In this document: piece after piece, positions 24,717 to 32,660 of the stretch
Numbering within the stretch: position 1 is the stretch's first letter
Layout of the letters: each line of letters begins with the position of its first letter
Assembly: GCA_027490265.1 (NCBI GenBank)
Contig: JAIXYL010000052.1
Span: 1-39,982 of the forward strand
Reading direction: 5' to 3'
Length of the DNA: 39,982 nt
Source: Sediminibacterium sp.
Lineage (GTDB): Bacteria; Bacteroidota; Bacteroidia; Chitinophagales; Chitinophagaceae
Made by a program: the position numbers and the translations under genes
The notes under the pieces: model-generated
What the model was told of the DNA's origin: nothing
Database searches by the model: none
What the model saw: the letters and a program-made list of their open reading frames with translations, nothing else

Positions 24717-25232
24717 CTATTGTGCCCTTATAGAAAAATCAGTATTCCAATCGCCTCTAAGCTTCAACACTTTTTCAATCACATCTCTAGCGCATCCAGT
24801 TCCGCCCTCCTTAGAAGAAATGTACAATGCTACTTCCTTAATTTCAGTCACAGCATCTTGCGGACAAACAGGGAGTCCTACCCATTTCATACAATCCAAA
24901 TCTGGTAAATCATCACCCATATACAAGCAACTGTTTTGCGCAATATCAGATTCAGCCAAAATAGATTTGAGCAAACTGAGTTTGTCGCTTACTTGCATAT
25001 GTACATCAACCACACCTAATTTTTCAAGTCGCTCTTTTACTTCGGGCGAATTTCCCCCTGAAATCACAATCACACGATACCCTTTCTTCACAGCCAATTG
25101 CAATGCATAGCCATCCTTTATATTCATGCTTCGGGCCATTAAACCATTGGGCATCACCAATAATTGTCCATCGGTTAACACGCCATCCACGTCAAAAATG
25201 AACGTGTTGATATAATTGAATTGCTCCAGCAT
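24717..25232 (-). CDS. kdsC: 3-deoxy-D-manno-octulosonate 8-phosphate phosphatase (KdsC)
   Basis: A 171-residue C0-type HAD phosphatase that releases KDO from KDO-8-phosphate for lipopolysaccharide core synthesis. Motif I FDVDGVLTDG holds both catalytic Asp residues. Motif II is VISGGNS, the conserved Lys is in the following stretch, and motif III is YMGDDLPDLDCM. There is no cap domain, as expected for this tetrameric family. It starts 2 bases after the iscX stop, so the genes are tightly coupled. Confidence 0.93.
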   Translation of the reverse strand: MLEQFNYINTFIFDVDGVLTDGQLLVMPNGLMARSMNIKDGYALQLAVKKGYRVIVISGGNSPEVKERLEKLGVVDVHMQVSDKLSLLKSILAESDIAQNSCLYMGDDLPDLDCMKWVGLPVCPQDAVTEIKEVALYISSKEGGTGCARDVIEKVLKLRGDWNTDFSIRAQ

Positions 25233-25234
25233 AT

Positions 25235-25474
25235 TTATTTTTGGTTATCGCGCCATTCGTATACCCAAGCACTTTGAATCATTTCTAAATGGCCCTCTGT
25301 ACTTTGTTCTCTGGTTCCCTCAAATCTAGGGATTTCTAAAATCCACTCTAATAAATCCGTAAAACGAATCCGATAAATTTTGGCTTCAGTAAAATCGTCG
25401 CCAAAACGTTCGTATAATTTCATGGCAATATCTTCGTGATCGTTCCAATAAATGGGTGGTTCAAAATGACTCAT
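25235..25474 (-). CDS. iscX: IscX-like Fe-S assembly protein
   Basis: A 79-residue acidic protein with the IscX (YfhJ) pattern: IYWNDHEDIAMKLYERFGDD, then IRFTDLLEWILEIPRF, and a helix ending in EMIQSAWVYEW. These match the family's 'W.D...I...L...' start, 'vRFTDL..WI' core and 'L..I...W' end. In E. coli IscX binds IscS and modulates iron-sulfur cluster formation; it may act as an iron-dependent regulator or donor. It is 25 bases downstream of fdx, the same neighbour as in the proteobacterial isc operon, but no other isc gene is present here. Confidence 0.88.
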   Translation of the reverse strand: MSHFEPPIYWNDHEDIAMKLYERFGDDFTEAKIYRIRFTDLLEWILEIPRFEGTREQSTEGHLEMIQSAWVYEWRDNQK

Positions 25475-25499
25475 AACAATGCTTTAATGGTTAAATCAA

Positions 25500-25835
25500 T
25501 TATTCGCCCAAAAACTGGGTTTGATCTGGCAAGGTAATTTTTACTACACCAGAACCGGATTGCAAAACGCACTGGCAACCCAATCTTGAATTGATGCGCG
25601 GATTTACAGCGCGATCAATAAAATCTTCTTCACGATCGCCAAGCTCTTCAATATGCTCTGCACCAGCGTTCACATACAAATGACAGGTACTGCAAGCGCA
25701 AACAGCGCCACAATTATGGTGCAATTCAATGCCATTGTCTAAACAAACTTCTAATAAGCTTTGATCGGGTGCAATATTGTTCAAGACTACTTTCTCGAGT
25801 CCCTTTTGTTCAAAATCAATTTCAATGGTATACAT
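25500..25835 (-). CDS. fdx: 2Fe-2S ferredoxin, ISC/adrenodoxin type
   Basis: A 111-residue ferredoxin from the ATG at 25835; a GTG two codons upstream is less likely. Cluster Cys residues are C42, C48, C51 and C87, the same spacing as in E. coli Fdx (C-x5-C-x2-C...C). Cys46 and Cys89 are extra. It donates electrons for iron-sulfur cluster assembly. It begins an operon with iscX, kdsC, a UbiA prenyltransferase and maf. A perfect -7 element lies 17 bases upstream of the start and drives the operon away from the divergent hydrolase. Confidence 0.94.
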   Translation of the reverse strand: MYTIEIDFEQKGLEKVVLNNIAPDQSLLEVCLDNGIELHHNCGAVCACSTCHLYVNAGAEHIEELGDREEDFIDRAVNPRINSRLGCQCVLQSGSGVVKITLPDQTQFLGE

Positions 25836-25852
25836 ATTCACTATTTGGGTGG

Positions 25853-25860
25853 CAAAAGTA
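25853..25860 (-). promoter_or_regulatory. Promoter -7 element of the fdx operon
   Basis: TACTTTTG on the minus strand matches TAnnTTTG exactly and ends 17 bases before the fdx ATG at 25835. The divergent hydrolase promoter lies 57 bases away. No clear -33 TTG is seen. Confidence 0.6.
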
Positions 25861-25916
25861 TTTTAAAACTTGTATTAACCGATTTATTACTAAAAAGTTT
25901 AGACATATTTATTAAA

Positions 25917-25924
25917 TATCTTTG
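25917..25924 (+). promoter_or_regulatory. Promoter -7 element of the alpha/beta hydrolase gene
   Basis: TATCTTTG matches TAnnTTTG exactly. It ends only 4 bases before the first ATG (25929), so the transcript would start at or near the A of the start codon and be leaderless, unless translation begins further downstream (ATG at 25935 or 25956). Confidence 0.55.
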
Positions 25925-25928
25925 CAGT

Positions 25929-26813
25929 ATGAAGATGAAATTGAGCCAGCGGCTGATGCTTAAATACTACAAAGCGAAGATTCGAACCATAGGAATGGTA
26001 TCCCCTGAAAAAGCAGCAGCAGAGGCATTTGACCTGTTCTGCACCCCTTTTAAAAACAAAAAAACGCCCAAAATACCCCCAGTATTTATCCAATCCTTAC
26101 CTGTTTCGGTGGAAGTCAATGGCATTACTGTAAGGGGGTTTCATTGGCCATCTGAAAGCGCCAATGCACCCAAAGTATTGATTGTACATGGATTCAGCAG
26201 CTATGCCTATAAGTTTGACCAGTATGTGGTTGGATTAAGAAAAGAAGGCTTTGAAGTCTTGGCATTTGACGCCCCTGCCCATGGCATCAGTGATGGGAAA
26301 CGCATCAATGCCCTAATATATAGAGACACGATCTTAGCCATTGAAGCTGGGTTTGGCCCCTTGGATGGCATAATAGCCCATTCATTGGGCGGTTTGGCGG
26401 CTTCATTAGCAGTTGAGAAAATGAGCAATACCCAACATCGAAAATTGGTATTGATTGCCCCAGCTACAGAAACCAGAAGAGCCATCGATAATTTTTTTGA
26501 TTTAATTCCAGCAAAACCTGCAGTCATTGACGCATTTGAGCAATTGATTCAACAATTAGCAGGTCAGCCCATCAGTTATTTTTCAGTACCGAGAGTGGTA
26601 AAAACCCTGAATGCCCGCATCTTATGGGTGCATGATCAAACAGATACCATTTGCACTTTTAAAGACGTTGCCCCCCTATTAGAGCAACCAATCCCCTCAA
26701 CAGAGTTCTTTATTACCAAGGGTTTGGGGCATAATCAAGTGTACAAAGAAGCAAGTACCAGAGACCATATATTGTCGTTTATGACAGCCCCTGCCAAGCC
26801 TGATTTTTTGTGA
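25929..26813 (+). CDS. Alpha/beta hydrolase
   Basis: A 294-residue alpha/beta hydrolase fold protein without a signal peptide. The start at 25929 is the first ATG after a perfect -7 element; ATGs at 25935 and 25956 are alternatives. The oxyanion region is VLIVHGFSSYAYKFDQYV, followed by VLAFDAPAHGIS. The nucleophile elbow is AHSLGG (Ser152), with Ala in place of the usual first Gly, and the acid and His are probably Asp239 (HDQTD) and His268 (GLGHNQ). It is a serine hydrolase of unknown substrate, probably cytoplasmic, resembling lysophospholipase/esterase relatives. It is upstream of topA, 76 bases apart, with no hairpin between them. Confidence 0.88.
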   Translation: MKMKLSQRLMLKYYKAKIRTIGMVSPEKAAAEAFDLFCTPFKNKKTPKIPPVFIQSLPVSVEVNGITVRGFHWPSESANAPKVLIVHGFSSYAYKFDQYVVGLRKEGFEVLAFDAPAHGISDGKRINALIYRDTILAIEAGFGPLDGIIAHSLGGLAASLAVEKMSNTQHRKLVLIAPATETRRAIDNFFDLIPAKPAVIDAFEQLIQQLAGQPISYFSVPRVVKTLNARILWVHDQTDTICTFKDVAPLLEQPIPSTEFFITKGLGHNQVYKEASTRDHILSFMTAPAKPDFL

Positions 26814-26839
26814 TTTAACGGTTTAACCTAATATTGCAA

Positions 26840-26847
26840 TGCATTTG
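26840..26847 (+). promoter_or_regulatory. Possible promoter -7 element of topA
   Basis: TGCATTTG differs from TAnnTTTG only at the second base. It ends 42 bases before the topA ATG, further than at the other promoters in the window, so it would give a leader of about 35 bases. The call is weak. Confidence 0.3.
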
Positions 26848-26889
26848 ATCCTAATAATTGAAGTAAAACCGTAGAACCGGATTTCGTAC

Positions 26890-29505
26890 ATGGCTAAAAA
26901 TTTATTGATCGTTGAGTCGCCCGCAAAAGCAAAAACCATTGAAAAAATTCTTGGAAAGGATTTTGAAGTGAGAAGCTGTTATGGTCATATAAGAGACCTA
27001 GAAAAGGACGATATGGGCATTGATGTAAACAATCATTATCAACCCAGATATAAGGTACCCGACGATAAGGAGCGAGTGGTAAAAGAACTAAAACAGATGG
27101 CCAAGAAAGCCAATGAAGTGTGGTTGGCATCGGATGAGGACCGTGAAGGAGAAAGCATCAGCTGGCATTTGGCGGAAGTATTAGGTTTAGATCCCAAAGT
27201 GACCAAGCGCATTGTATTCCATGAAATTACAGCCCCAGCAATTAAAAAAGCAGTAGACAATCCAAGGGTGATAAATATGAATCTGGTGAATGCACAACAA
27301 GCCAGAAGAGTATTGGATCGTTTGGTAGGATTTGAGCTGAGCCCAGTTTTGTGGCGCAAAATAGGCATGCAAAGAAGTTTGAGTGCCGGAAGGGTTCAAA
27401 GTGTGGCGGTTAGATTAATTGTTGAAAGAGAAAGAGAAATCAATCATTTTATATCGGAGAGTGCTTATAAAATTGAAGCCATTTTCAGTGCTACGGATAT
27501 CAATGGTAAGCCCGTACAGTTTAAGGCTGAAGGACCTGGTAAATTACATACCAATGAAGAGGCAGAAGCTTTTTTAAACAGCTGTAAACATGCGGGGTAT
27601 ACCGTTAAAGACATTCAAGTTAAGCCGGCCAAAAGAACGCCAGCAGCCCCGTTTACCACATCTACCCTTCAACAGGAAGCGTCTAGAAAAATGGGCTATA
27701 GTGTCAGCAAAACCATGTTGATTGCACAAAAATTGTATGAAAGCGGTAAGATCACCTATATGCGTACGGATAGTATTGCATTAAGTGAAACGGCTTTAGC
27801 AGATATCAGTAAAGAAATCAACCATAGCTACGGAGCTAAATACCATCAGCCACGCAAATTCAAAAACAAAAATGAAAATGCGCAGGAAGCCCATGAAGCC
27901 ATACGTCCAACTTATATGAGCAATCATACTGTTGAAGACGAAGAATGCAAAAGACTTTACGAGTTAATTTGGAAAAGAACCATTGCCTCTCAAATGACCG
28001 ATGCGGCTTTTGAAAAAACAACTGCTAAAATTGAAATCAGTACCAATCAGGAACTGTTAACTGCCAGTGGTGAAGTCATGCAGTTTGATGGCTTCTTGAA
28101 AGTGTATATGGAAGGCAAAGATGAGGAAGATGAAGACAGCACTGAGGGCATGCTACCACCTATCAAAGTGAATGAGGTATTGAATTTTGTATGCATGAAT
28201 GCTAGTGAAAAATTCACCAAACCAGCAGCAAGGTATACAGAAGCGTCTTTAGTGAAGAAACTAGAAGAATTGGGCATTGGCAGACCTTCTACCTATGCGC
28301 CTACCATCTCTACCATCATGAAAAGAAACTATGTAGAGAAGCGCGATAAAGAAGGGATTAAGAGAGCCGCCGCTGTATATACATTAACGCCGGCCAATCA
28401 AATTGAGAAAGCAGTTATACAAGAAAATACTGGTGCAGAAAAAAGCAAACTCTTCCCTACTGATTTGGGAATGGTGGTTACTGATTTTTTAAAGCAACAC
28501 TTTAATAAAGTCATGGACTTTGGATTTACTGCTAAAATTGAAGCAGAGTTTGATGAAATAGCGGGGGGTAATTTAAAATGGAGTCATATGATCGATGGTT
28601 TTTACAAACCATTCCATGATACCATTGAACATACATTAGAAAATGCTGAAAGAGCCAAGGGTGAGCGTGAATTGGGGATAGATCCTGTTTCTGGGAAACG
28701 GGTGATTGCCCGTATGGGCAGATATGGTCCAATGGTGCAAATTGGAGACACCAGTGATGAAAACGACAAAGCCCGTTTTGCAAAACTGAAACAAACCCAG
28801 AGCATTGAAACCATCACCATGGATGAAGCAATGGAATTGTTTTCATTGCCAAGAACATTGGGCGAGTACGAAGGAGCTGAATTGTCTGTTAATATTGGTC
28901 GATTTGGTCCATATATTAAATTGGGCGAACAATTTATTTCGATTCCTAAAGGGGAAGATTTACATGAAATGGATTTGGCACGTGCTATAGAATTATTAAA
29001 AGAAAAGCAGGCTGCAGATGCCCCAGTAGCGTTTTACGACGAACTTCCTGTTACAAAGGGGAAAGGTCGATTTGGGCCATTCATTAAATGGAATGATTTA
29101 TTCATCAATATCCCTAGAGCTTATAATTTTGATGCATTGAGTCAACAAGACATCAATGAACTGATTGAAAAGAAACTAGAGAAAGAAGCCAACCGATTTA
29201 TTAAACAATGGCCTGCGGAAAAAATTGCCATTGAAAATGGCAGATGGGGTCCTTTTATTCGCTTCCAAAAGAAAATGTTGAAACTAGGCAAACAAGCCGA
29301 TGGCAATAAGCATACTGCGGAGACCCTTGCCGAAATTGAATTAGACGAAGTAAAGCGTTTGATTGAAGAACAGTTACCTGGCGCTTTCACCAAGAAAACA
29401 ACAGCAAAAAAAGCAGCGCCTAAAAAAGCAGCGACAACCAAAAAAGCTGCTGTAAAAAAAGCAACACCCAAAAAAGCAGCCGCTAAAAAATCTGCTAAGA
29501 AATAA
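26890..29505 (+). CDS. topA: DNA topoisomerase I with lysine/alanine-rich tail
   Basis: An 871-residue type IA topoisomerase that relaxes negative supercoils. The Toprim domain has Glu9 (LLIVESPAKAKTI) and the acidic DEDREGE (82-88). The catalytic Tyr290 lies in KITYMRTDS. The C-terminal third has repeated topo_C_Rpt-like units with 'GRFGPFIK' and 'GRWGPFIRF' motifs and no Cys4 zinc fingers. The last 37 residues are almost all Lys, Ala, Pro and Thr, resembling a histone H1-like tail, which probably adds nonspecific DNA binding. Length is within the bacterial range. A bidirectional terminator follows. Confidence 0.98.
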   Translation: MAKNLLIVESPAKAKTIEKILGKDFEVRSCYGHIRDLEKDDMGIDVNNHYQPRYKVPDDKERVVKELKQMAKKANEVWLASDEDREGESISWHLAEVLGLDPKVTKRIVFHEITAPAIKKAVDNPRVINMNLVNAQQARRVLDRLVGFELSPVLWRKIGMQRSLSAGRVQSVAVRLIVEREREINHFISESAYKIEAIFSATDINGKPVQFKAEGPGKLHTNEEAEAFLNSCKHAGYTVKDIQVKPAKRTPAAPFTTSTLQQEASRKMGYSVSKTMLIAQKLYESGKITYMRTDSIALSETALADISKEINHSYGAKYHQPRKFKNKNENAQEAHEAIRPTYMSNHTVEDEECKRLYELIWKRTIASQMTDAAFEKTTAKIEISTNQELLTASGEVMQFDGFLKVYMEGKDEEDEDSTEGMLPPIKVNEVLNFVCMNASEKFTKPAARYTEASLVKKLEELGIGRPSTYAPTISTIMKRNYVEKRDKEGIKRAAAVYTLTPANQIEKAVIQENTGAEKSKLFPTDLGMVVTDFLKQHFNKVMDFGFTAKIEAEFDEIAGGNLKWSHMIDGFYKPFHDTIEHTLENAERAKGERELGIDPVSGKRVIARMGRYGPMVQIGDTSDENDKARFAKLKQTQSIETITMDEAMELFSLPRTLGEYEGAELSVNIGRFGPYIKLGEQFISIPKGEDLHEMDLARAIELLKEKQAADAPVAFYDELPVTKGKGRFGPFIKWNDLFINIPRAYNFDALSQQDINELIEKKLEKEANRFIKQWPAEKIAIENGRWGPFIRFQKKMLKLGKQADGNKHTAETLAEIELDEVKRLIEEQLPGAFTKKTTAKKAAPKKAATTKKAAVKKATPKKAAAKKSAKK

Positions 29506-29558
29506 ACGCACAGCATTGGCGTATGCTTATACTAGCAACGCGCAAAACGTATACCAAT

Positions 29559-29591
29559 AAAAAACTCCGAAGTATTAGTTCGGAGTTTTTT
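29559..29591. terminator. Bidirectional intrinsic terminator between topA and desaturase
   Basis: A perfect 13-bp inverted repeat: AAAAAACTCCGAA (29559-29571) and TTCGGAGTTTTTT (29579-29591) around a 7-base loop. The flanking A and T runs give a GC-containing hairpin followed by T on both strands. It serves topA on the plus strand and the desaturase gene on the minus strand. Confidence 0.92.
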
Positions 29592-29627
29592 ATTGTTGGT
29601 TGAAACAATCAACCATTCATGTATCAT

Positions 29628-30704
29628 TTAAGCCCTACCCATTTCTCTTAAGAAGCGTACATGCGCTACGACTGCTCTGCGCATAGTAGGATATTCAATG
29701 TATTGCAATTGGTATTCTTGGCAAACTTTTTTAACAATTTCACTGATGGCAGGATAATGCACGTGTGAAATTTTGGGGAACAGATGGTGCTCAATTTGGA
29801 AATTCAAACCACCTACTAACCAACTAATTAATTTATTTTTTGTAGCAAAATTGGCCGTTGTTTTAATTTGGTGTGCCGCAAATTCATCAGGCAATTTGTG
29901 GGTTTCAATATCAGCTACTGGAAACTCAGTGTGCTCTACGGTATGCGCCAATTGAAAAACGATGCTTAATACAAATCCTGCAAAAAAAGTCATGATTACA
30001 AAACCAATTACCCAATTCAACCAACCAACTACTGCAATTGGAATGACAATAAAGACTGCTGCATGGTATACTTTAACAGCCCAGAATTCAATATGATCTG
30101 ATACACTCATTTTTTTCAAAGGCACGTTCCCAATTTTTTGGGTAAAATATTTTTTATAATCAGTAAAGAAAATCCAGAAAACATACAATAACATATACAA
30201 CACCCAGAAATACAAATGCTGAAATTTATGAGCGCCAATTCTTTTTTGAGTAGGTGCCATACGCATTAAGATTCCCACTTCAATATCATCGTCTACACCA
30301 TCAATATTGGTAAAACTATGGTGAATCATATTATGTTTCATATTCCACATAAAATGATTGGCACCCAATAAACTAATAGAAGATGCCGCAATTTTATTGA
30401 CCCAACGATTGGTACTGAAACTGCCATGGCTGCCGTCGTGCATCACATTAAAGCCAATACCCGCAACCAATCCGCCAAGCAAAATACACTCGGCAACCGC
30501 AAAATACCAAGCTGGCGTAAAGAAGACCAAATGGGTATAGACGATTACAAAAGCAATAACCATAATAATTGCTTTTGTAAATAATTTAGGGGTACCAGTT
30601 GCATCAATGCCTCTTTCATCAAAGTAAGCTTGTACGCGTTTTTTCAACTCTAAGTGTAGGGATTGCTTTACAGCGGGGAATTTGGGGATAGTAAATGTAC
30701 TCAT
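29628..30704 (-). CDS. Membrane fatty acid desaturase (front-end/linoleoyl-CoA type)
   Basis: A 358-residue membrane di-iron desaturase. The three His boxes are HDGSH (89-93), HNMIHH (124-129) and QIEHH (303-307). The Gln in the third box is typical of front-end (delta-5/delta-6) desaturases and of bacterial linoleoyl-CoA desaturase-like proteins. No fused cytochrome b5 domain is present, so an external electron donor is required. Membrane segments lie near 43-62, 68-88, 165-182, 213-230 and 235-253. It introduces double bonds into acyl chains of membrane lipids, but the position is not predictable. It is a single gene with its own -7 element, ending in the terminator shared with topA. Confidence 0.92.
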   Translation of the reverse strand: MSTFTIPKFPAVKQSLHLELKKRVQAYFDERGIDATGTPKLFTKAIIMVIAFVIVYTHLVFFTPAWYFAVAECILLGGLVAGIGFNVMHDGSHGSFSTNRWVNKIAASSISLLGANHFMWNMKHNMIHHSFTNIDGVDDDIEVGILMRMAPTQKRIGAHKFQHLYFWVLYMLLYVFWIFFTDYKKYFTQKIGNVPLKKMSVSDHIEFWAVKVYHAAVFIVIPIAVVGWLNWVIGFVIMTFFAGFVLSIVFQLAHTVEHTEFPVADIETHKLPDEFAAHQIKTTANFATKNKLISWLVGGLNFQIEHHLFPKISHVHYPAISEIVKKVCQEYQLQYIEYPTMRRAVVAHVRFLREMGRA

Positions 30705-30723
30705 TCAAAAATATTAATGTAAA

Positions 30724-30731
30724 CAAAGGTA
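30724..30731 (-). promoter_or_regulatory. Promoter -7 element of the desaturase gene
   Basis: TACCTTTG on the minus strand matches TAnnTTTG exactly and ends 19 bases before the ATG at 30704. No -33 TTG is evident. The rest of the 204-base divergent gap is AT-rich, without a recognised operator. Confidence 0.6.
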
Positions 30732-30858
30732 AAACTTAACAATCAGTAATGCTTGTTAATTTAACTAATTTAAGCATAAATGACAATTGAACGACAGAGT
30801 GTTGAAATTATTATGTAGAAAATTAAACATATATCCACAAAGGTTGAATAACTTATCC

Positions 30859-30889
30859 TTGACTATTAACTAAAAAAGAATTTAGTTTG
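30859..30889 (+). promoter_or_regulatory. Promoter of the SirB1-like/csaA/ogt operon
   Basis: TTG (30859-30861) and TTAGTTTG (30882-30889) are separated by 20 bases. The second differs from TAnnTTTG only at the second base. It ends 19 bases before the ATG at 30909, consistent with other promoters here. Confidence 0.5.
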
Positions 30890-30908
30890 ATGAAGAATAC
30901 AAACAGTT

Positions 30909-31790
30909 ATGCAGGAGACCAAAGAGCTAAATGCCCTGTTTACATTAATTGACGACCCTGATGAAGTGGTGTATACAACCGTAACAGAGAGACTGGTTGG
31001 TTATGGCAAACCTGTTATTCCTAACCTTGAACACCTTTGGGAAACTACACCCAATGAAACCATTCAGGAAAGAATTGAAATGATCATTCATCGGTTGCAT
31101 TTTACCGATTTGCAAAATGATTTAACAGAATGGGTAAACAGCCCCTGCCCTGATTTATTGTTTGGTGCTTTGTTGGTTGCTAAATTTCAATACCCTGACT
31201 TACAAATTGCACCCGTATTGCAAGACGTTGAAAAAATCAGACGCAATGTTTGGTTAGAATTGAATAGTTTTTTAACGCCATTAGAGCAAGCCAATGTATT
31301 GAGTAGTATTATTTATAACTACTATCATTTAAAAGGCATTGAACTAAAGCATGATAATCCCGATGATTTCTTTTTACATAAAGTATTAGAATCAAAAAAA
31401 GGCAATGCTGTTGCCAACAGCATCATTTATCAAATCATCTGTGAAAAATTAGATGTGAATGCGGCAATTATTCATATCCCTAAGCAATCCATCATTGCTT
31501 TTTTCAACTCTGATACTGATTTTGAAGACCCCAATATTCAATACCGCGATCAGATTCACTTTTTTGTTGACGCTACAAATGGCCAAGCATATTCACACAA
31601 CGATATAGAAACTTATTTGAAAAGAGTGGGTGCAGATCCAGACCCGAAATATTTTAAACCACTCAGTCATCAAGCCATTATTCGCAATCTGATTAAAGAC
31701 ATTGCCAAATGTTTTTGTAAAGATTCAGATGCTTATAAAAAAGAAGAACTGATGCAATTGGTTGAATTAATTGAAGCAGCCATACCATGA
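30909..31790 (+). CDS. SirB1/transglutaminase-like family protein
   Basis: A 293-residue cytoplasmic protein. The middle section matches the SirB1/YchA-type transglutaminase-like family (Transglut_core2): a segment of N-rich helices, then DFFLHKVLESKKGNAVANSIIYQIICEKLDV, like the usual 'N..L..VL..R.G.P..L...Y..IA..LGL'. An apparent catalytic Cys is not obvious at the expected site, so it may not be an active peptidase or transglutaminase. The N-terminal 90 residues are helical and HEAT-like (PNLEHLWETTPNETIQERIEMIIHRL). Function is not known for this family. Its stop overlaps the start of the csaA-like gene (ATGA). Confidence 0.78.
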   Translation: MQETKELNALFTLIDDPDEVVYTTVTERLVGYGKPVIPNLEHLWETTPNETIQERIEMIIHRLHFTDLQNDLTEWVNSPCPDLLFGALLVAKFQYPDLQIAPVLQDVEKIRRNVWLELNSFLTPLEQANVLSSIIYNYYHLKGIELKHDNPDDFFLHKVLESKKGNAVANSIIYQIICEKLDVNAAIIHIPKQSIIAFFNSDTDFEDPNIQYRDQIHFFVDATNGQAYSHNDIETYLKRVGADPDPKYFKPLSHQAIIRNLIKDIAKCFCKDSDAYKKEELMQLVELIEAAIP

Positions 31791-32116
31791 TCAGCTGGGC
31801 CGACTTTGAAAAAATTGATATTAGAACAGGGACCATTTTAGAAGCCCGTGATTTCCCTGAAGCCATTAAACCGGCTTTTCAATTGGTGATAGATTTTGGT
31901 GATTTGGGCATCAAACAATCCTCTGCACAAATTACAGCGCATTACAGCCCAGCAACCTTAGTGGGCAAACAAATTATAGCGGTGGTGAACTTCCCCCCAA
32001 AAAAAATCGCTCATTTTTATAGTGAGTGTTTGGTATTAGGCGTATACGATGAAAACCATCAAGTGATCTTATTATCGCCCAATTTGCCTACCGGTAATGG
32101 ATTTAAAATTGGTTAA
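31787..32116 (+). CDS. csaA: CsaA-type tRNA-binding domain protein
   Basis: A 109-residue stand-alone tRNA-binding OB-fold protein of the CsaA family. The motif DFEKIDIRTGTILEARDFPEA opens the domain, and IKQSSAQIT, LVGKQIIAVVNFPP and ECLVLGVYD mark the later strands. In Bacillus CsaA has chaperone-like and export-related activity, and the domain binds tRNA nonspecifically. It is translationally coupled to the SirB1-like gene by a 4-base overlap and is followed by ogt 46 bases later. Confidence 0.92.
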   Translation: MISWADFEKIDIRTGTILEARDFPEAIKPAFQLVIDFGDLGIKQSSAQITAHYSPATLVGKQIIAVVNFPPKKIAHFYSECLVLGVYDENHQVILLSPNLPTGNGFKIG

Positions 32117-32162
32117 CAAGCTGTTTGTTCTGTATATTTATTAAGCTATAAGGAATCGGTAC

Positions 32163-32660
32163 ATGGGCGAATTGCATTATACTTATTATGAAAGTCCTTT
32201 AGGACTCTTACAAATTGGGGGAACCGATCATTATATTGGTGAATTAAGCTTTGTAGACAATAAAGACCAATTGATACATGGTGAACCAGGCATCACAGAA
32301 ATCATGCACCAGTGCACAGAACAATTGATTGAATATTTTCATGGCAAGCGACAACAGTTTGATTTGCCCATCCATCAAGCGGGCACTGAGTTTCAGCTAA
32401 GGGTTTGGAATAAGTTGATGGACATTCCATATGGTAAAACCATCAGCTATCTAGATTTGGCTAAGAAATTGGGGGACCCTAAAGTGATCAGAGCCGCCGC
32501 TACAACGAATGGCAAAAATAAAATTGCCATCATTGTGCCCTGTCATCGGGTGATTGGAAGCGATCGTTCTTTAACTGGTTATTCTGGAGGTATGTGGCGT
32601 AAGAAATGGTTATTACAACACGAATTCAAAATTGCACATGGGGTACAAACACTGTTTTAA
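32163..32660 (+). CDS. ogt: Methylated-DNA-protein-cysteine methyltransferase
   Basis: A 165-residue O6-alkylguanine-DNA alkyltransferase that removes alkyl groups from DNA onto its own Cys in a suicide reaction. The active-site motif is IVPCHRVIG with Cys127. The helix-turn-helix region (AGTEFQLRVWNKLMDIPYG, then SYLDLAKKLGDP) and YSGGMWRKKWLL are intact. Length is that of the short Ogt form without an Ada domain. Its last 23 bases overlap the next gene's start. Confidence 0.96.
   Translation: MGELHYTYYESPLGLLQIGGTDHYIGELSFVDNKDQLIHGEPGITEIMHQCTEQLIEYFHGKRQQFDLPIHQAGTEFQLRVWNKLMDIPYGKTISYLDLAKKLGDPKVIRAAATTNGKNKIAIIVPCHRVIGSDRSLTGYSGGMWRKKWLLQHEFKIAHGVQTLF

Noticed and set aside
26818..26874. 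Repeat of ACGGTTT and AAACCGT around the topA leader
   Set aside because: The arms are 7 bases and about 40 bases apart, which is likely by chance in AT-rich DNA. No regulatory role is supported.
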